Part shown: piece by piece, positions 16,043 through 24,781 of the stretch
Numbering within the stretch: position 1 is the first letter of the stretch
How the letters are laid out: the number at the start of each line of letters is the position of its first letter
NCBI GenBank assembly: GCA_017547205.1
Contig: JAFYQH010000001.1
Location: 1 to 64,000 of the forward strand
Direction of reading: 5' to 3'
Length of the DNA: 64,000 nucleotides
Source of the DNA: Bacteroidaceae bacterium
Lineage (GTDB): Bacteria > Bacteroidota > Bacteroidia > Bacteroidales > Bacteroidaceae
The notes under the pieces: model-generated
Told to the model about the DNA's origin: nothing
Seen by the model: only the letters and a program-made list of their open reading frames with translations
Databases searched by the model: none
Translations under genes and position numbers: made by a program

Positions 16043-19000
16043 ATGAAAAAGCTATTTACCCTTTTCTTTTGCGGTATACTGTCATTGACTGCGGCATTTG
16101 CCGACGGTCCGTTCCGCAACCACAGATTCGACTCGTTCAAGGTGCTTGAACCGGCCGAAGGAAGTATCGTATTTATCGGCAACAGCATAACCGACATGCA
16201 CTGCTGGCCCGAAGCATTCGTGACATCAGAGGGCAAATACCTTCCAATTGTCAATCGTGGCAATTCAGGCACCTATTCCACCGAACAGAGCGACAACATC
16301 GAGTCCTACATCAAGAACAAGCCAAGCAAAGTGTTCATGATGATTGGTACAAACGACATAGCCACAAGCGGCGGTCTCAACTTCAGTGGCGAGCAGGTAC
16401 TTGCATACGTAAAGAGCATCGTTGAGCGCATACACGCACGCTCTCCACTGACAAAGATTTACCTCTACAGCATCCTTAACAACAGGACAAGCAACAGAGT
16501 CGAGGCTACATGGCTGCACACCAACTCAATTGTAAAGGAGTATGTAGCGACGAAGAACGTAGAGTGGCTCACATACATTGACCTCTATGACAAGCTCACC
16601 AACGTTGCAAACGGCGGAGCATGGAGCTATGACTACCTACACCTCACCGGTGCTGCATACGAGGTATGGTGCCAGGAAATATGCAAATACCTGGCCGAAG
16701 GTGAGGATTACACGGTAAATACCGTTTACCCGGGCAATTCATTATCAAAGCAGAACAACGGCGGCCTGGGCAGCGCACACGGCATGCGTGCTACCTACTT
16801 CAGCATGATGCCTATCGGCAGCGATGACGTACTTGTATTCGGTGACGAGTTCATAAAGAACGGTGAGTGGCAGGAGCTGCTCGGCAACCATAACGTAAAG
16901 AACCGCGGCACTGGTTGGGGCTACGGAGGCGACATAGCAACCACAAGCAAGCTTGTAGACGCTACATACGCCAATACAGGTGTGGAGAAGGACGATGCAA
17001 AGGCCATCTTTATCTACACAGGAACAGGCGACTGCAACGGCAGCACAAATATTGAGACCGTCAAGAGCGACTACAAGGCACTTGTTGACAAGGTAGCACA
17101 GAAATCTCCTACATCGAAGATTTATCTTATGGCTCTTGCACCTACAAACAACGCCACAACAAACACATCGCGCATTGCAGCGTTGAACAGCTATATGCAG
17201 AGCCTTACAACAGATAACATACGCTATGTTGACACATACACTCCATTGCTCAATGGCAATGTTGCAAATACAAAATATTTCTATCCAAGCAACTATCTTG
17301 GCGGTTTGGGATATGTTGTAATGGCAAATGCAATGAAGAATGCCTTGAAGGCCGATTTCCCCGCAGACACCTATACTGTAATCAGCGAGGCTGATGCCGA
17401 AACACGCTATGCACAGGCTACACTGCGTAACACCCTTTCACAGGCCATTGCCAAAGGCCTTATCGTTGAGCGTGGTGAATCAATGGGACAATATGACCCT
17501 GAAAAGATGACCGCTTTCGATGCCGAGCTTGAAAATGCATACGCCCTCCTTGCAAAAGAGAGCATTACCGAAACCGAAGTGCAAGCATTGTGCAACACAC
17601 TCAACTCAATACTTACCGAGGCCATTGCAATGCCTAAAGCAAGTACTGCTACAAATGAATATTGGTATCAGATTACATCATTGCGCAGCCCCAACCTCTT
17701 CATCAGCGCCCAGGGCGAGGCTACAGGCGTTGTTGGCAAGGACAACACAGGTACATCGGCTGTCTCAATGTGGAAATTCGTGGAGCGTAGCGACAACACC
17801 TTCGACATTGTAAATCGTGAGTACGGTTCATACCTGAGCCCTGTTGCCACATTCAACACACAGATTACAACAACCAAGAGCAAGCCTACAAGCGGCTGGA
17901 CTATAAGCTATGCCAACACACCCGGCTATTTCATCATTTCATCGGGCGAGGTACAGTTGAACCAGACCGGCAGTGGACAGAGCTACAAACTCTACAACTG
18001 GAGCGGCAGTTCACCATTGGGCAACGACCGTGGCGATGCCGGTTGCCAGCTTTCAATTGCCGAAGCTGCCGAGCTGGAGGAATTGCCCGAGACATCGGCA
18101 AAGACCTTGACACTGGGCATTGACCAGTTTGCCAATGGTGCATCCACATGGAGCAAGCACGTTTCAACAAGCGACGGTTGGTATGGCAAGTTTGTCACAG
18201 GCACAGACCCTGCGCTTACCGTAGAAGGTGTTGACAAAAATGTAAACAACATCGGTTGGTCACAAAAGCGTCCTTGGTTCCAGGAAGGTTATACCTACAC
18301 ATTCTCTTTGCCCGAAGGCTATCTCATCAATGCATATGAATTGACAACACTTGATGCAAATGGCTTTAATGGCACATTCACTTATACCACAGCCGAAGGA
18401 ACAGCTACAAGTGCTGCCCAGACAAACACGCCACAGACTGTGAAGGCCGAAGGTTTGAGTACACGCACCATTACCATCAAGGTGGGCGACGGACAAACCA
18501 GCACCAATGGTATCATGATGACAAATCTGGTTATCCATTATGTCGATGGTGACTCAGAGGAAGAGGTGGTGAACACCAATTACACCATCGACAAGACCAG
18601 TGGCAATCTCTATCACGCCAATGGATCAGCCAACCAGAACTGGAACTGCTGTTGGAAGAGCGACGCTACTCCACAGTTGCAGTTCGGTTGCGGCACTGTC
18701 AACAACATGAACTGGAGCGGCAACAATGTACAGTTGATGACTGGAACATCAGGTAGCGCGAACTATTCAATCACAGCTCCAAGCGGATATGTAATCAGCG
18801 AGTACAGTTTTACATTTGCCAACAATAGTCACAACACCGGCCTCACTCTGACAATGGACAACGGCAAGGTGTACACAACATCTACAACAGCACAGACCAT
18901 CAGCGCAAAGGCACAGAGAGCAAGCAACGTTTCGTTCACCCTTGCAGGTAGCAACGGTAACGGTGTTGTATTGACCAATTTCACAGTAAAAATAAAGGAG

Positions 19001-21184
19001 GATAAGATTGAGTCACCTTCCATCAGTACCGAGGGCAATGAACATTGGTACTACATCACTGGCAGTGCATCGAACAAGGCATACTGCAACGGCAAGGTAA
19101 TGTACTACGACAAGGACGCTGGCATAATGCGTTTCGGCGACAAGCTTTTCAGCGCAGACCGTATATGGAGTTTTTGGGAGGGTGATAACGGCAAGCTCGC
19201 CATAAAGAACTACAAGGGCGAATATTTCGGAACACCGGGCAACGGTACAGGAAACTCCACCGCATTCGGTGTACAGGACACCCCTAACTACATCTACAAC
19301 ATCCAGAGCGCACACGGATACTTCATCATCAAGGACAACGGTGTCGAGCTTCACGCCCAGGAGGACGGAGCAAAAATCGTACGTTGGGCAGCAGAAGCCG
19401 GCGGTGCGTCATTGTGGCGTTTCGACGAAGTTGACGTAAGCAACGCCCTTGCTGAACTTGGAACTACAAAAGTCGAGCAGGGCAAGATAAGCACCGGTAT
19501 CGGCAACACCGACCAAGCCATCATACGCTCCACCATACGCATCAGCGGTCTTGACGGCAAAGTACAGTTCCAGGGAGTGAAAGGTACATTCACCGGAACC
19601 GACAGGAACGACATTGCCAACGTAAAGGCATACTTCGCAACCAACTCACGCGAGTTGTTCGTTGACCCGGAGAAGAAGATGACCTGGCGCGAGGAGAACG
19701 GTGAGCAGTTTGGCGAGACCGTTACTGTAAACAACGACGGCACATTCACCATCACCGGTACCAAAGACCTTGCACCCGGTGACCACTACCTATGGATTAC
19801 ATACGACATTGCCGAGACTGCAAAAGAAGGCAACACCGTAGATGCAAGCATTGCCTCATACACCATCGACGGCGAAGAGATTGCAGAGAACAATGGCAAC
19901 CCGGCACATAGCGTTACAATATTCCTTTCCGAAGGTGCTGTGCTCATGCCAATGGACAAGGGCTCGCTATACTACCGCATACCGTCAATCACTGTAACAA
20001 AGGACGGCAAGCGTCTTGTAACACTTACCGATGACCGCAAAGGACATAATGCAGACCTTCCTTCGCACTGCTATCTGGTAGCGCAGTATTCCGAGGACAA
20101 CGGACGTACATGGAGCGACCCGGTGACAGTGGCAGGAACAGCAGAGACAGGCGGCAACTATGGACATGGTGATGCCTCTATCGTAACCAACCGCGAGAAC
20201 GGCGAGATTATCGGCATCATGACAAGTGCCGGAACATACGGCCACGGATTCTTTGCCGGAACAGCAGCAGAGCCTCCACGTTGGAAGACAATCACCAGCC
20301 GTGACGGCGGACTCACTTGGGAAGCACCGGTTGACCACACCGACGACCTTTTTGGAGCAAACTGCTCTAACCCCAATACAAACACATGGAAGAGCGGATT
20401 CTCAGGTTCTGGTGCAGCTCTTCAGAAGCGTGACGGAACACTCGTTTCAAGCTTCGTAAACCGTCAGGCCGACAACAGCCAGCACTTCTACTTCTTCATG
20501 AGCAAGGACGGAGGCCAGAACTGGTATGTGAGCGGAACAAGCGGAACAAGCGGAGCCGACGAGCCCAAGACACTTGAGCGCAACAACGGCGACCTTGCCA
20601 TAAGTGTACGTTCAAGCGGCTACAACTACTACAACTACACATCGGACGACGGTGCGACATGGCACTTGCCTTCACAGACACGCTTCACAAGCGGCATATC
20701 GGGCAATGCATGCGACGGAGAGTACATGGTATGGTGTTCAACAGTAGAGGGCAACCAGTGGGACGTAGCTCTCCAGACATTGCCTAACAGCGGAAGCCGC
20801 CAGAACGTGAGCATAGCTCTCTCAACCGACGAGGGCGCAACATTCGGCACACCGAAGACTATATGTCCAAGAGGTTCGGCATACAGCGCAGCTGTAGTTC
20901 TCCCCGACGGTACACTTGGCGTATATTACGAGGAGAACGGACTGTTCGGCGGATACACAATGCGCTTCGTACGCTTCTCGCTCGACTGGGCAAGCGACGG
21001 CAAATTCAAGTTCACCAATGATGCACCATTCTACCCCATCAAGTCGACCAACCCCACAGGTATCGAAGAGGTCAAAGGTGAAAACACCGCATTGAAAGGC
21101 ATCTACGACCTGCAGGGCCGCAAAGTGGATAATCCAACAAGAGGACTATATATAATTGACGGCAAAAAAGTGATGATTAAGTAA
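16043..21184 (+). CDS. Multidomain SGNH esterase - sialidase (GH33)
   Basis: Large exported protein, 1713 residues from the ATG at 16043 (signal peptide ends TAAFA). Domains in order, approximate: SGNH hydrolase 39-217 with intact Ser (FIGNSIT), GTND and DYLHLTG; a second SGNH-like domain 246-440 with the serine block replaced (FGDEFIKNGEW) and no Asp-His block; trefoil-like 536-665; two beta-sandwich modules 688-833 and 845-986; trefoil-like 998-1127; BNR-associated domain 1134-1297; GH33 propeller 1309-1655 with YYRIP and five Asp-box-like repeats (SEDNGRTW, SRDGGLTW, SKDGGQNW, SDDGATW, STDEGATF); surface-sorting tail with YDLQGRKV and GKKVMIK. The likely job is de-O-acetylation plus release of sialic acid. 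An upstream in-frame ATG at 15923 would spoil the signal peptide. Confidence 0.92.
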   Translation: MKKLFTLFFCGILSLTAAFADGPFRNHRFDSFKVLEPAEGSIVFIGNSITDMHCWPEAFVTSEGKYLPIVNRGNSGTYSTEQSDNIESYIKNKPSKVFMMIGTNDIATSGGLNFSGEQVLAYVKSIVERIHARSPLTKIYLYSILNNRTSNRVEATWLHTNSIVKEYVATKNVEWLTYIDLYDKLTNVANGGAWSYDYLHLTGAAYEVWCQEICKYLAEGEDYTVNTVYPGNSLSKQNNGGLGSAHGMRATYFSMMPIGSDDVLVFGDEFIKNGEWQELLGNHNVKNRGTGWGYGGDIATTSKLVDATYANTGVEKDDAKAIFIYTGTGDCNGSTNIETVKSDYKALVDKVAQKSPTSKIYLMALAPTNNATTNTSRIAALNSYMQSLTTDNIRYVDTYTPLLNGNVANTKYFYPSNYLGGLGYVVMANAMKNALKADFPADTYTVISEADAETRYAQATLRNTLSQAIAKGLIVERGESMGQYDPEKMTAFDAELENAYALLAKESITETEVQALCNTLNSILTEAIAMPKASTATNEYWYQITSLRSPNLFISAQGEATGVVGKDNTGTSAVSMWKFVERSDNTFDIVNREYGSYLSPVATFNTQITTTKSKPTSGWTISYANTPGYFIISSGEVQLNQTGSGQSYKLYNWSGSSPLGNDRGDAGCQLSIAEAAELEELPETSAKTLTLGIDQFANGASTWSKHVSTSDGWYGKFVTGTDPALTVEGVDKNVNNIGWSQKRPWFQEGYTYTFSLPEGYLINAYELTTLDANGFNGTFTYTTAEGTATSAAQTNTPQTVKAEGLSTRTITIKVGDGQTSTNGIMMTNLVIHYVDGDSEEEVVNTNYTIDKTSGNLYHANGSANQNWNCCWKSDATPQLQFGCGTVNNMNWSGNNVQLMTGTSGSANYSITAPSGYVISEYSFTFANNSHNTGLTLTMDNGKVYTTSTTAQTISAKAQRASNVSFTLAGSNGNGVVLTNFTVKIKEDKIESPSISTEGNEHWYYITGSASNKAYCNGKVMYYDKDAGIMRFGDKLFSADRIWSFWEGDNGKLAIKNYKGEYFGTPGNGTGNSTAFGVQDTPNYIYNIQSAHGYFIIKDNGVELHAQEDGAKIVRWAAEAGGASLWRFDEVDVSNALAELGTTKVEQGKISTGIGNTDQAIIRSTIRISGLDGKVQFQGVKGTFTGTDRNDIANVKAYFATNSRELFVDPEKKMTWREENGEQFGETVTVNNDGTFTITGTKDLAPGDHYLWITYDIAETAKEGNTVDASIASYTIDGEEIAENNGNPAHSVTIFLSEGAVLMPMDKGSLYYRIPSITVTKDGKRLVTLTDDRKGHNADLPSHCYLVAQYSEDNGRTWSDPVTVAGTAETGGNYGHGDASIVTNRENGEIIGIMTSAGTYGHGFFAGTAAEPPRWKTITSRDGGLTWEAPVDHTDDLFGANCSNPNTNTWKSGFSGSGAALQKRDGTLVSSFVNRQADNSQHFYFFMSKDGGQNWYVSGTSGTSGADEPKTLERNNGDLAISVRSSGYNYYNYTSDDGATWHLPSQTRFTSGISGNACDGEYMVWCSTVEGNQWDVALQTLPNSGSRQNVSIALSTDEGATFGTPKTICPRGSAYSAAVVLPDGTLGVYYEENGLFGGYTMRFVRFSLDWASDGKFKFTNDAPFYPIKSTNPTGIEEVKGENTALKGIYDLQGRKVDNPTRGLYIIDGKKVMIK

Positions 21185-21205
21185 TGACACAACCATAATC
21201 ATTCA

Positions 21206-21240
21206 AAGGCAACAGGCCTGTTATCATAGCCTGTTGCCTT
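21206..21240 (+). terminator. Terminator after first sialidase
   Basis: AAGGCAACAGGC and GCCTGTTGCCTT are a perfect 12-bp stem around an 11-nt loop, 22 bp after the stop codon, followed by CTTG. Confidence 0.8.
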
Positions 21241-21241
21241 C

Positions 21242-21274
21242 TTGCAGGAAACACAACAACAAACGTTATATTTG
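21242..21274 (+). promoter_or_regulatory. Candidate promoter of second sialidase
   Basis: TTGC at 21242-21245, a 21-bp spacer, then TATATTTG at 21267-21274. This fits the Bacteroidetes TTTG-N19/21-TAnnTTTG pattern with one mismatch in the -33 box. It sits directly after the preceding terminator and 24 bp before the ATG, so this sialidase is probably transcribed separately. Confidence 0.55.
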
Positions 21275-21298
21275 ACACATAAACCTTAAATTACATAT

Positions 21299-24200
21299 AT
21301 GAAAAAACTTATTCTACTCCTTTTATCGGCATTACCCCTCATAGGTTATGCACAAGGCACACCATTCAAGGTAACAACCATAGAAAATGGCGAATTCGCA
21401 CCCAGTACCACATGGTATACAATGGCCATAGGCGAGGGTGCAAAACTTATCAAGGACAATGCAGGTGCCGACCATATTGCACTGGGCGTATCTACACCAA
21501 AAGGCAATGACGACGAGCTCTGGTGCTTCGTGGGCAATGCTACAGATGGTTATGCTATATACAACAAGCAGGCCGGCACAGGCAAGGTGCTTGCTTCAAA
21601 GACAACAATGAGCGCAATAAGCGGCTATGGTGGCACAGGTGGTTCAACCTACCCCATCATGCAGGATGCAGCCAACCTTCCAAGCGGTTATGTAGGCCGT
21701 TGGGATTTTGCCACATCAAACAAAATTGCCAATGTTAGCGGCTACTTCATGAGAATTCACGGCACAAACTATGCTGTAAATGACTTTGGCGGTATTGGCA
21801 AGCTCGCATTTTGGGCCGAGGGTGCTGATGCCGGTTCAACAATCGTAATCACAGCAGCCGAGACTTCGGTTGAAATTCTTGCTTCAACTGGTGCTTTCAC
21901 AGCAAGCAACAGCAATGGTACATGGCATTCAAAGTGGGAGAGCAGCGAACTAGCAGGTTTCTCACTATCGGCAAATGCCAACAACATGACAACATCGGGC
22001 AATTACATTGCCGGTTATTCAGGCCAGTCTGGAACTTGTTCATATACACTTACAGCACCCGAGGGTCTTGTAATCAAAGGTTATAGCTTTGATTATGTAA
22101 ACACGAACAACGATGGCAGCTATGCACTCACACTTGCAGTAAACAGAAAGAACTACACATCATCGGCTACCACACAGCACATTAATGTAGAGCTTGACGA
22201 GCCTGCACGCACGGCAAACTTCTCGCAGAGCGGTGCAAACAAGGGTATCACATACTCGAACTTCATTGTTCATATGGGACTCGACATACGCACTCCTGAG
22301 CCTGCATTCGATGTATTCCCGACACTCACTTCGGGCGCTATTCCCTACCGTATACCTGCCATTGCAACAGCAAAGAACGGTAACATCATTGCCGTTGCCG
22401 ACTACCGCCACAGCCGCGCCGACATTGGTATGGCAACAAACGGCCGCATTGACTTGCGCGCACGCATAAGCAAGGACAATGGTGAGACATGGGGCGAGAT
22501 TTTCGACATCATTCAGGGTAAAGGTGCTGCCGGCATCGATGCTTCGAACAACGACATGTATGTAGGTTTTGGTGACCCTGCAATCGTTGCCGACCGCGAG
22601 AGCGACCGCGTGCTTGTTATCAGCTGTTCGGGCAACGTATCGTTCCCCAGCGGACAGCGCAACAACCACCAGGGTATCGCACACTTCTATAGCGAGGACT
22701 GCGGTGAGACATGGAGCACACCTGTTGACCGTGCAGAACATATATATGCACAATTCGACAATACACAGCATGGTCCTGTACGTGCGATGTTCGTAGGTTC
22801 AGGCAAGATTTCACAGAGCCAGTACATCAAGGTTGGCGAATACTACCGTATATACTGTGCTGTTCTTGTAAAGAACGTAAACGGCACACACGTGAACTTT
22901 GTTCTCTACAGCGACAACTTCGGCGAGAGCTGGACTGTTCTTGGCGGAGGTGAGGTATCACCAATCCCAAGTGGTGGTGACGAGCCAAAGGCAGACGAAT
23001 TGCCCGACGGTTCTGTAATCATCAGTTCACGCACCTCTGGTGGACGTATCTACAACATCTTCTCTTACACCGACAGCGAGAAAGCCGAGGGTTCATGGGG
23101 CACAGCAAAGTATTCCAATTCAAGCAACAACGGTACAATTGCCGTGAACAACTCAACAAACGGCGAGATTATGTTTGTTCCCGCAAAGCGCACTGCCGAC
23201 GACAAGAAGGTTTACCTTGCCCTGCAGTCAGTGCCTCTTGGTTCGGGACGTGCAAATGTAGGTATATACTATAAGGAACTTGAGACACTTGAGGACTTCA
23301 TCTCACCCGAGGCTATTGCAGCCGACTGGGATGGTCGTCACCAGTCAAGCTACTTAAGCGGAGCATACTCTACAATGACATTACAGCACGACAACAACAT
23401 CGGTTTCCTCTACGAGGAGGACACTTACGGAACAAACGGTGGCGGTTACACAATCGTTTACAAGAATTACAGCATCGAATACATCACTGACAGCGCGTAT
23501 GTTTATGACGCAGACGTTAACAAGACTGACATTGTTGTAGCAGGCATAGACGCAAAGATTGCCGGATTCGACACCGAGGCTCCTATATATGTAGGTTCGG
23601 TAGACGGTAACTCACTGAACGCAGTGACTGAACTAATTGAAGCATACAAGGCTACCCCTTCGTACGAGAAATACGAGGCCATCAACGCTGCTATTGCCAA
23701 CCTCCCACGTCTTGAGGTTGAGACTGGTAAGTGGTACCGCATACGCAACTCGGCACGTAGCAACGCTACACTCTATCTGAACCCCGAGGCAAGCCGCATC
23801 TCGACAGCCGTATCAAACGTAAACAATGCAAACCAGCTGTTCACATTCTTGCCAACCGGCAATGACAAGGAGTTCTACCTCTACAATGGCAACTACCAGT
23901 ATATGCTCGGCCCTCTTGGCAACAACGAGACACAGCCAATTGTAACAACAGACAATGCTGCTGCCGGAAAGTGGAAGATTGAGAGCACTGTCAACGGTTT
24001 GAGCTCAATCATCTGCCAGAACAATACAGGCGGCCACACAGGCCTTCACCTTGCAGGTGACAACGTGCGCCTAGTGCCCTGGACAAACAATGCCGAGGCA
24101 TCACTCTGGTACATCGAACCAGTCAATGAATTCGAACTCCAGATAGATGAGTACATCGCTGTATGCATGCCATTCACAATGACCCTTCCACAAGGTGTAA

Positions 24201-24670
24201 TTGCCTACACTGCAGGTAATGCTGAAGAGGTTGATGGCGTTACTGTAGCCCCATTGACAGAGTATGGAAAGGGCTTTGTTGCAGCAGGAGTACCTGTAAT
24301 ACTTGCAGCCGAGTACGGTGCATATAAGATAGGTGTAGGTGACACAGCAGAGCCATACGAAGGCGAGAACATGCTGGGTGGCGTACTGAAGAGTGCAACA
24401 GTAAACGGTTCTAATGTATATACATTGAACGGTAATGTATTCAAGAAGCGCACAAGCAGCACGGGTGCAATGCCTGCAAACATGGCATATTATACAGCTG
24501 ACAGCGAAGCAGCTTCCATTGCATTGAAGAAAGGTGAAACCACCTCTATCGGGAATATTGCAACAGAGAAAGCCGAGCACAAGTTCTACGATCTCAAGGG
24601 CAACCGTGTAGAGAGACCTATGCGTGGCATATACATTACATCAGAGGGCAAAAAAGTACTTGTAAAGTGA
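21299..24670 (+). CDS. Multidomain exo-alpha-sialidase (GH33)
   Basis: Exported sialidase of 1123 residues with a signal peptide ending GYAQG. Approximate layout: trefoil-like domain 25-185; a beta-sandwich module 190-322 related to those in the preceding sialidase; GH33 propeller from about 335, with IPYRIP (catalytic-triad arginine) near 348 and Asp boxes SKDNGETW, SEDCGETW and SDNFGESW; trefoil-like WYRIRNSARS domain about 815-935; a further beta-rich region; and a C-terminal tail with YDLKGNRV and GKKVLVK. It releases terminal sialic acid from mucins or other glycoconjugates. Own promoter and terminator. Unlike its neighbour it has no SGNH domain. Confidence 0.94.
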   Translation: MKKLILLLLSALPLIGYAQGTPFKVTTIENGEFAPSTTWYTMAIGEGAKLIKDNAGADHIALGVSTPKGNDDELWCFVGNATDGYAIYNKQAGTGKVLASKTTMSAISGYGGTGGSTYPIMQDAANLPSGYVGRWDFATSNKIANVSGYFMRIHGTNYAVNDFGGIGKLAFWAEGADAGSTIVITAAETSVEILASTGAFTASNSNGTWHSKWESSELAGFSLSANANNMTTSGNYIAGYSGQSGTCSYTLTAPEGLVIKGYSFDYVNTNNDGSYALTLAVNRKNYTSSATTQHINVELDEPARTANFSQSGANKGITYSNFIVHMGLDIRTPEPAFDVFPTLTSGAIPYRIPAIATAKNGNIIAVADYRHSRADIGMATNGRIDLRARISKDNGETWGEIFDIIQGKGAAGIDASNNDMYVGFGDPAIVADRESDRVLVISCSGNVSFPSGQRNNHQGIAHFYSEDCGETWSTPVDRAEHIYAQFDNTQHGPVRAMFVGSGKISQSQYIKVGEYYRIYCAVLVKNVNGTHVNFVLYSDNFGESWTVLGGGEVSPIPSGGDEPKADELPDGSVIISSRTSGGRIYNIFSYTDSEKAEGSWGTAKYSNSSNNGTIAVNNSTNGEIMFVPAKRTADDKKVYLALQSVPLGSGRANVGIYYKELETLEDFISPEAIAADWDGRHQSSYLSGAYSTMTLQHDNNIGFLYEEDTYGTNGGGYTIVYKNYSIEYITDSAYVYDADVNKTDIVVAGIDAKIAGFDTEAPIYVGSVDGNSLNAVTELIEAYKATPSYEKYEAINAAIANLPRLEVETGKWYRIRNSARSNATLYLNPEASRISTAVSNVNNANQLFTFLPTGNDKEFYLYNGNYQYMLGPLGNNETQPIVTTDNAAAGKWKIESTVNGLSSIICQNNTGGHTGLHLAGDNVRLVPWTNNAEASLWYIEPVNEFELQIDEYIAVCMPFTMTLPQGVIAYTAGNAEEVDGVTVAPLTEYGKGFVAAGVPVILAAEYGAYKIGVGDTAEPYEGENMLGGVLKSATVNGSNVYTLNGNVFKKRTSSTGAMPANMAYYTADSEAASIALKKGETTSIGNIATEKAEHKFYDLKGNRVERPMRGIYITSEGKKVLVK

Positions 24671-24692
24671 TAGCCCTTAAATAACCAACACA

Positions 24693-24735
24693 TAAGGAAG
24701 GCACTGCAAAAAACAGTCGCCTTCCTTATTTTTTA
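24693..24735 (+). terminator. Terminator after second sialidase
   Basis: TAAGGAAGGCACTG pairs with CAGTCGCCTTCCTTA (one bulged base) and is followed by TTTTTTTA. A classic intrinsic terminator. Confidence 0.92.
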
Positions 24736-24748
24736 CCCGATAAAACAG

Positions 24749-24756
24749 TATATTCG
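24749..24756 (+). promoter_or_regulatory. Candidate -7 box (TATATTCG) for sialate O-acetylesterase
   Basis: TATATTCG lies 26 bp before the ATG at 24782 and fits the TAnnTTTG box with one change. The -33 region falls in the preceding terminator T-tract and is weak. Confidence 0.4.
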
Positions 24757-24781
24757 CGGAACAAACGACAAACACACCATC

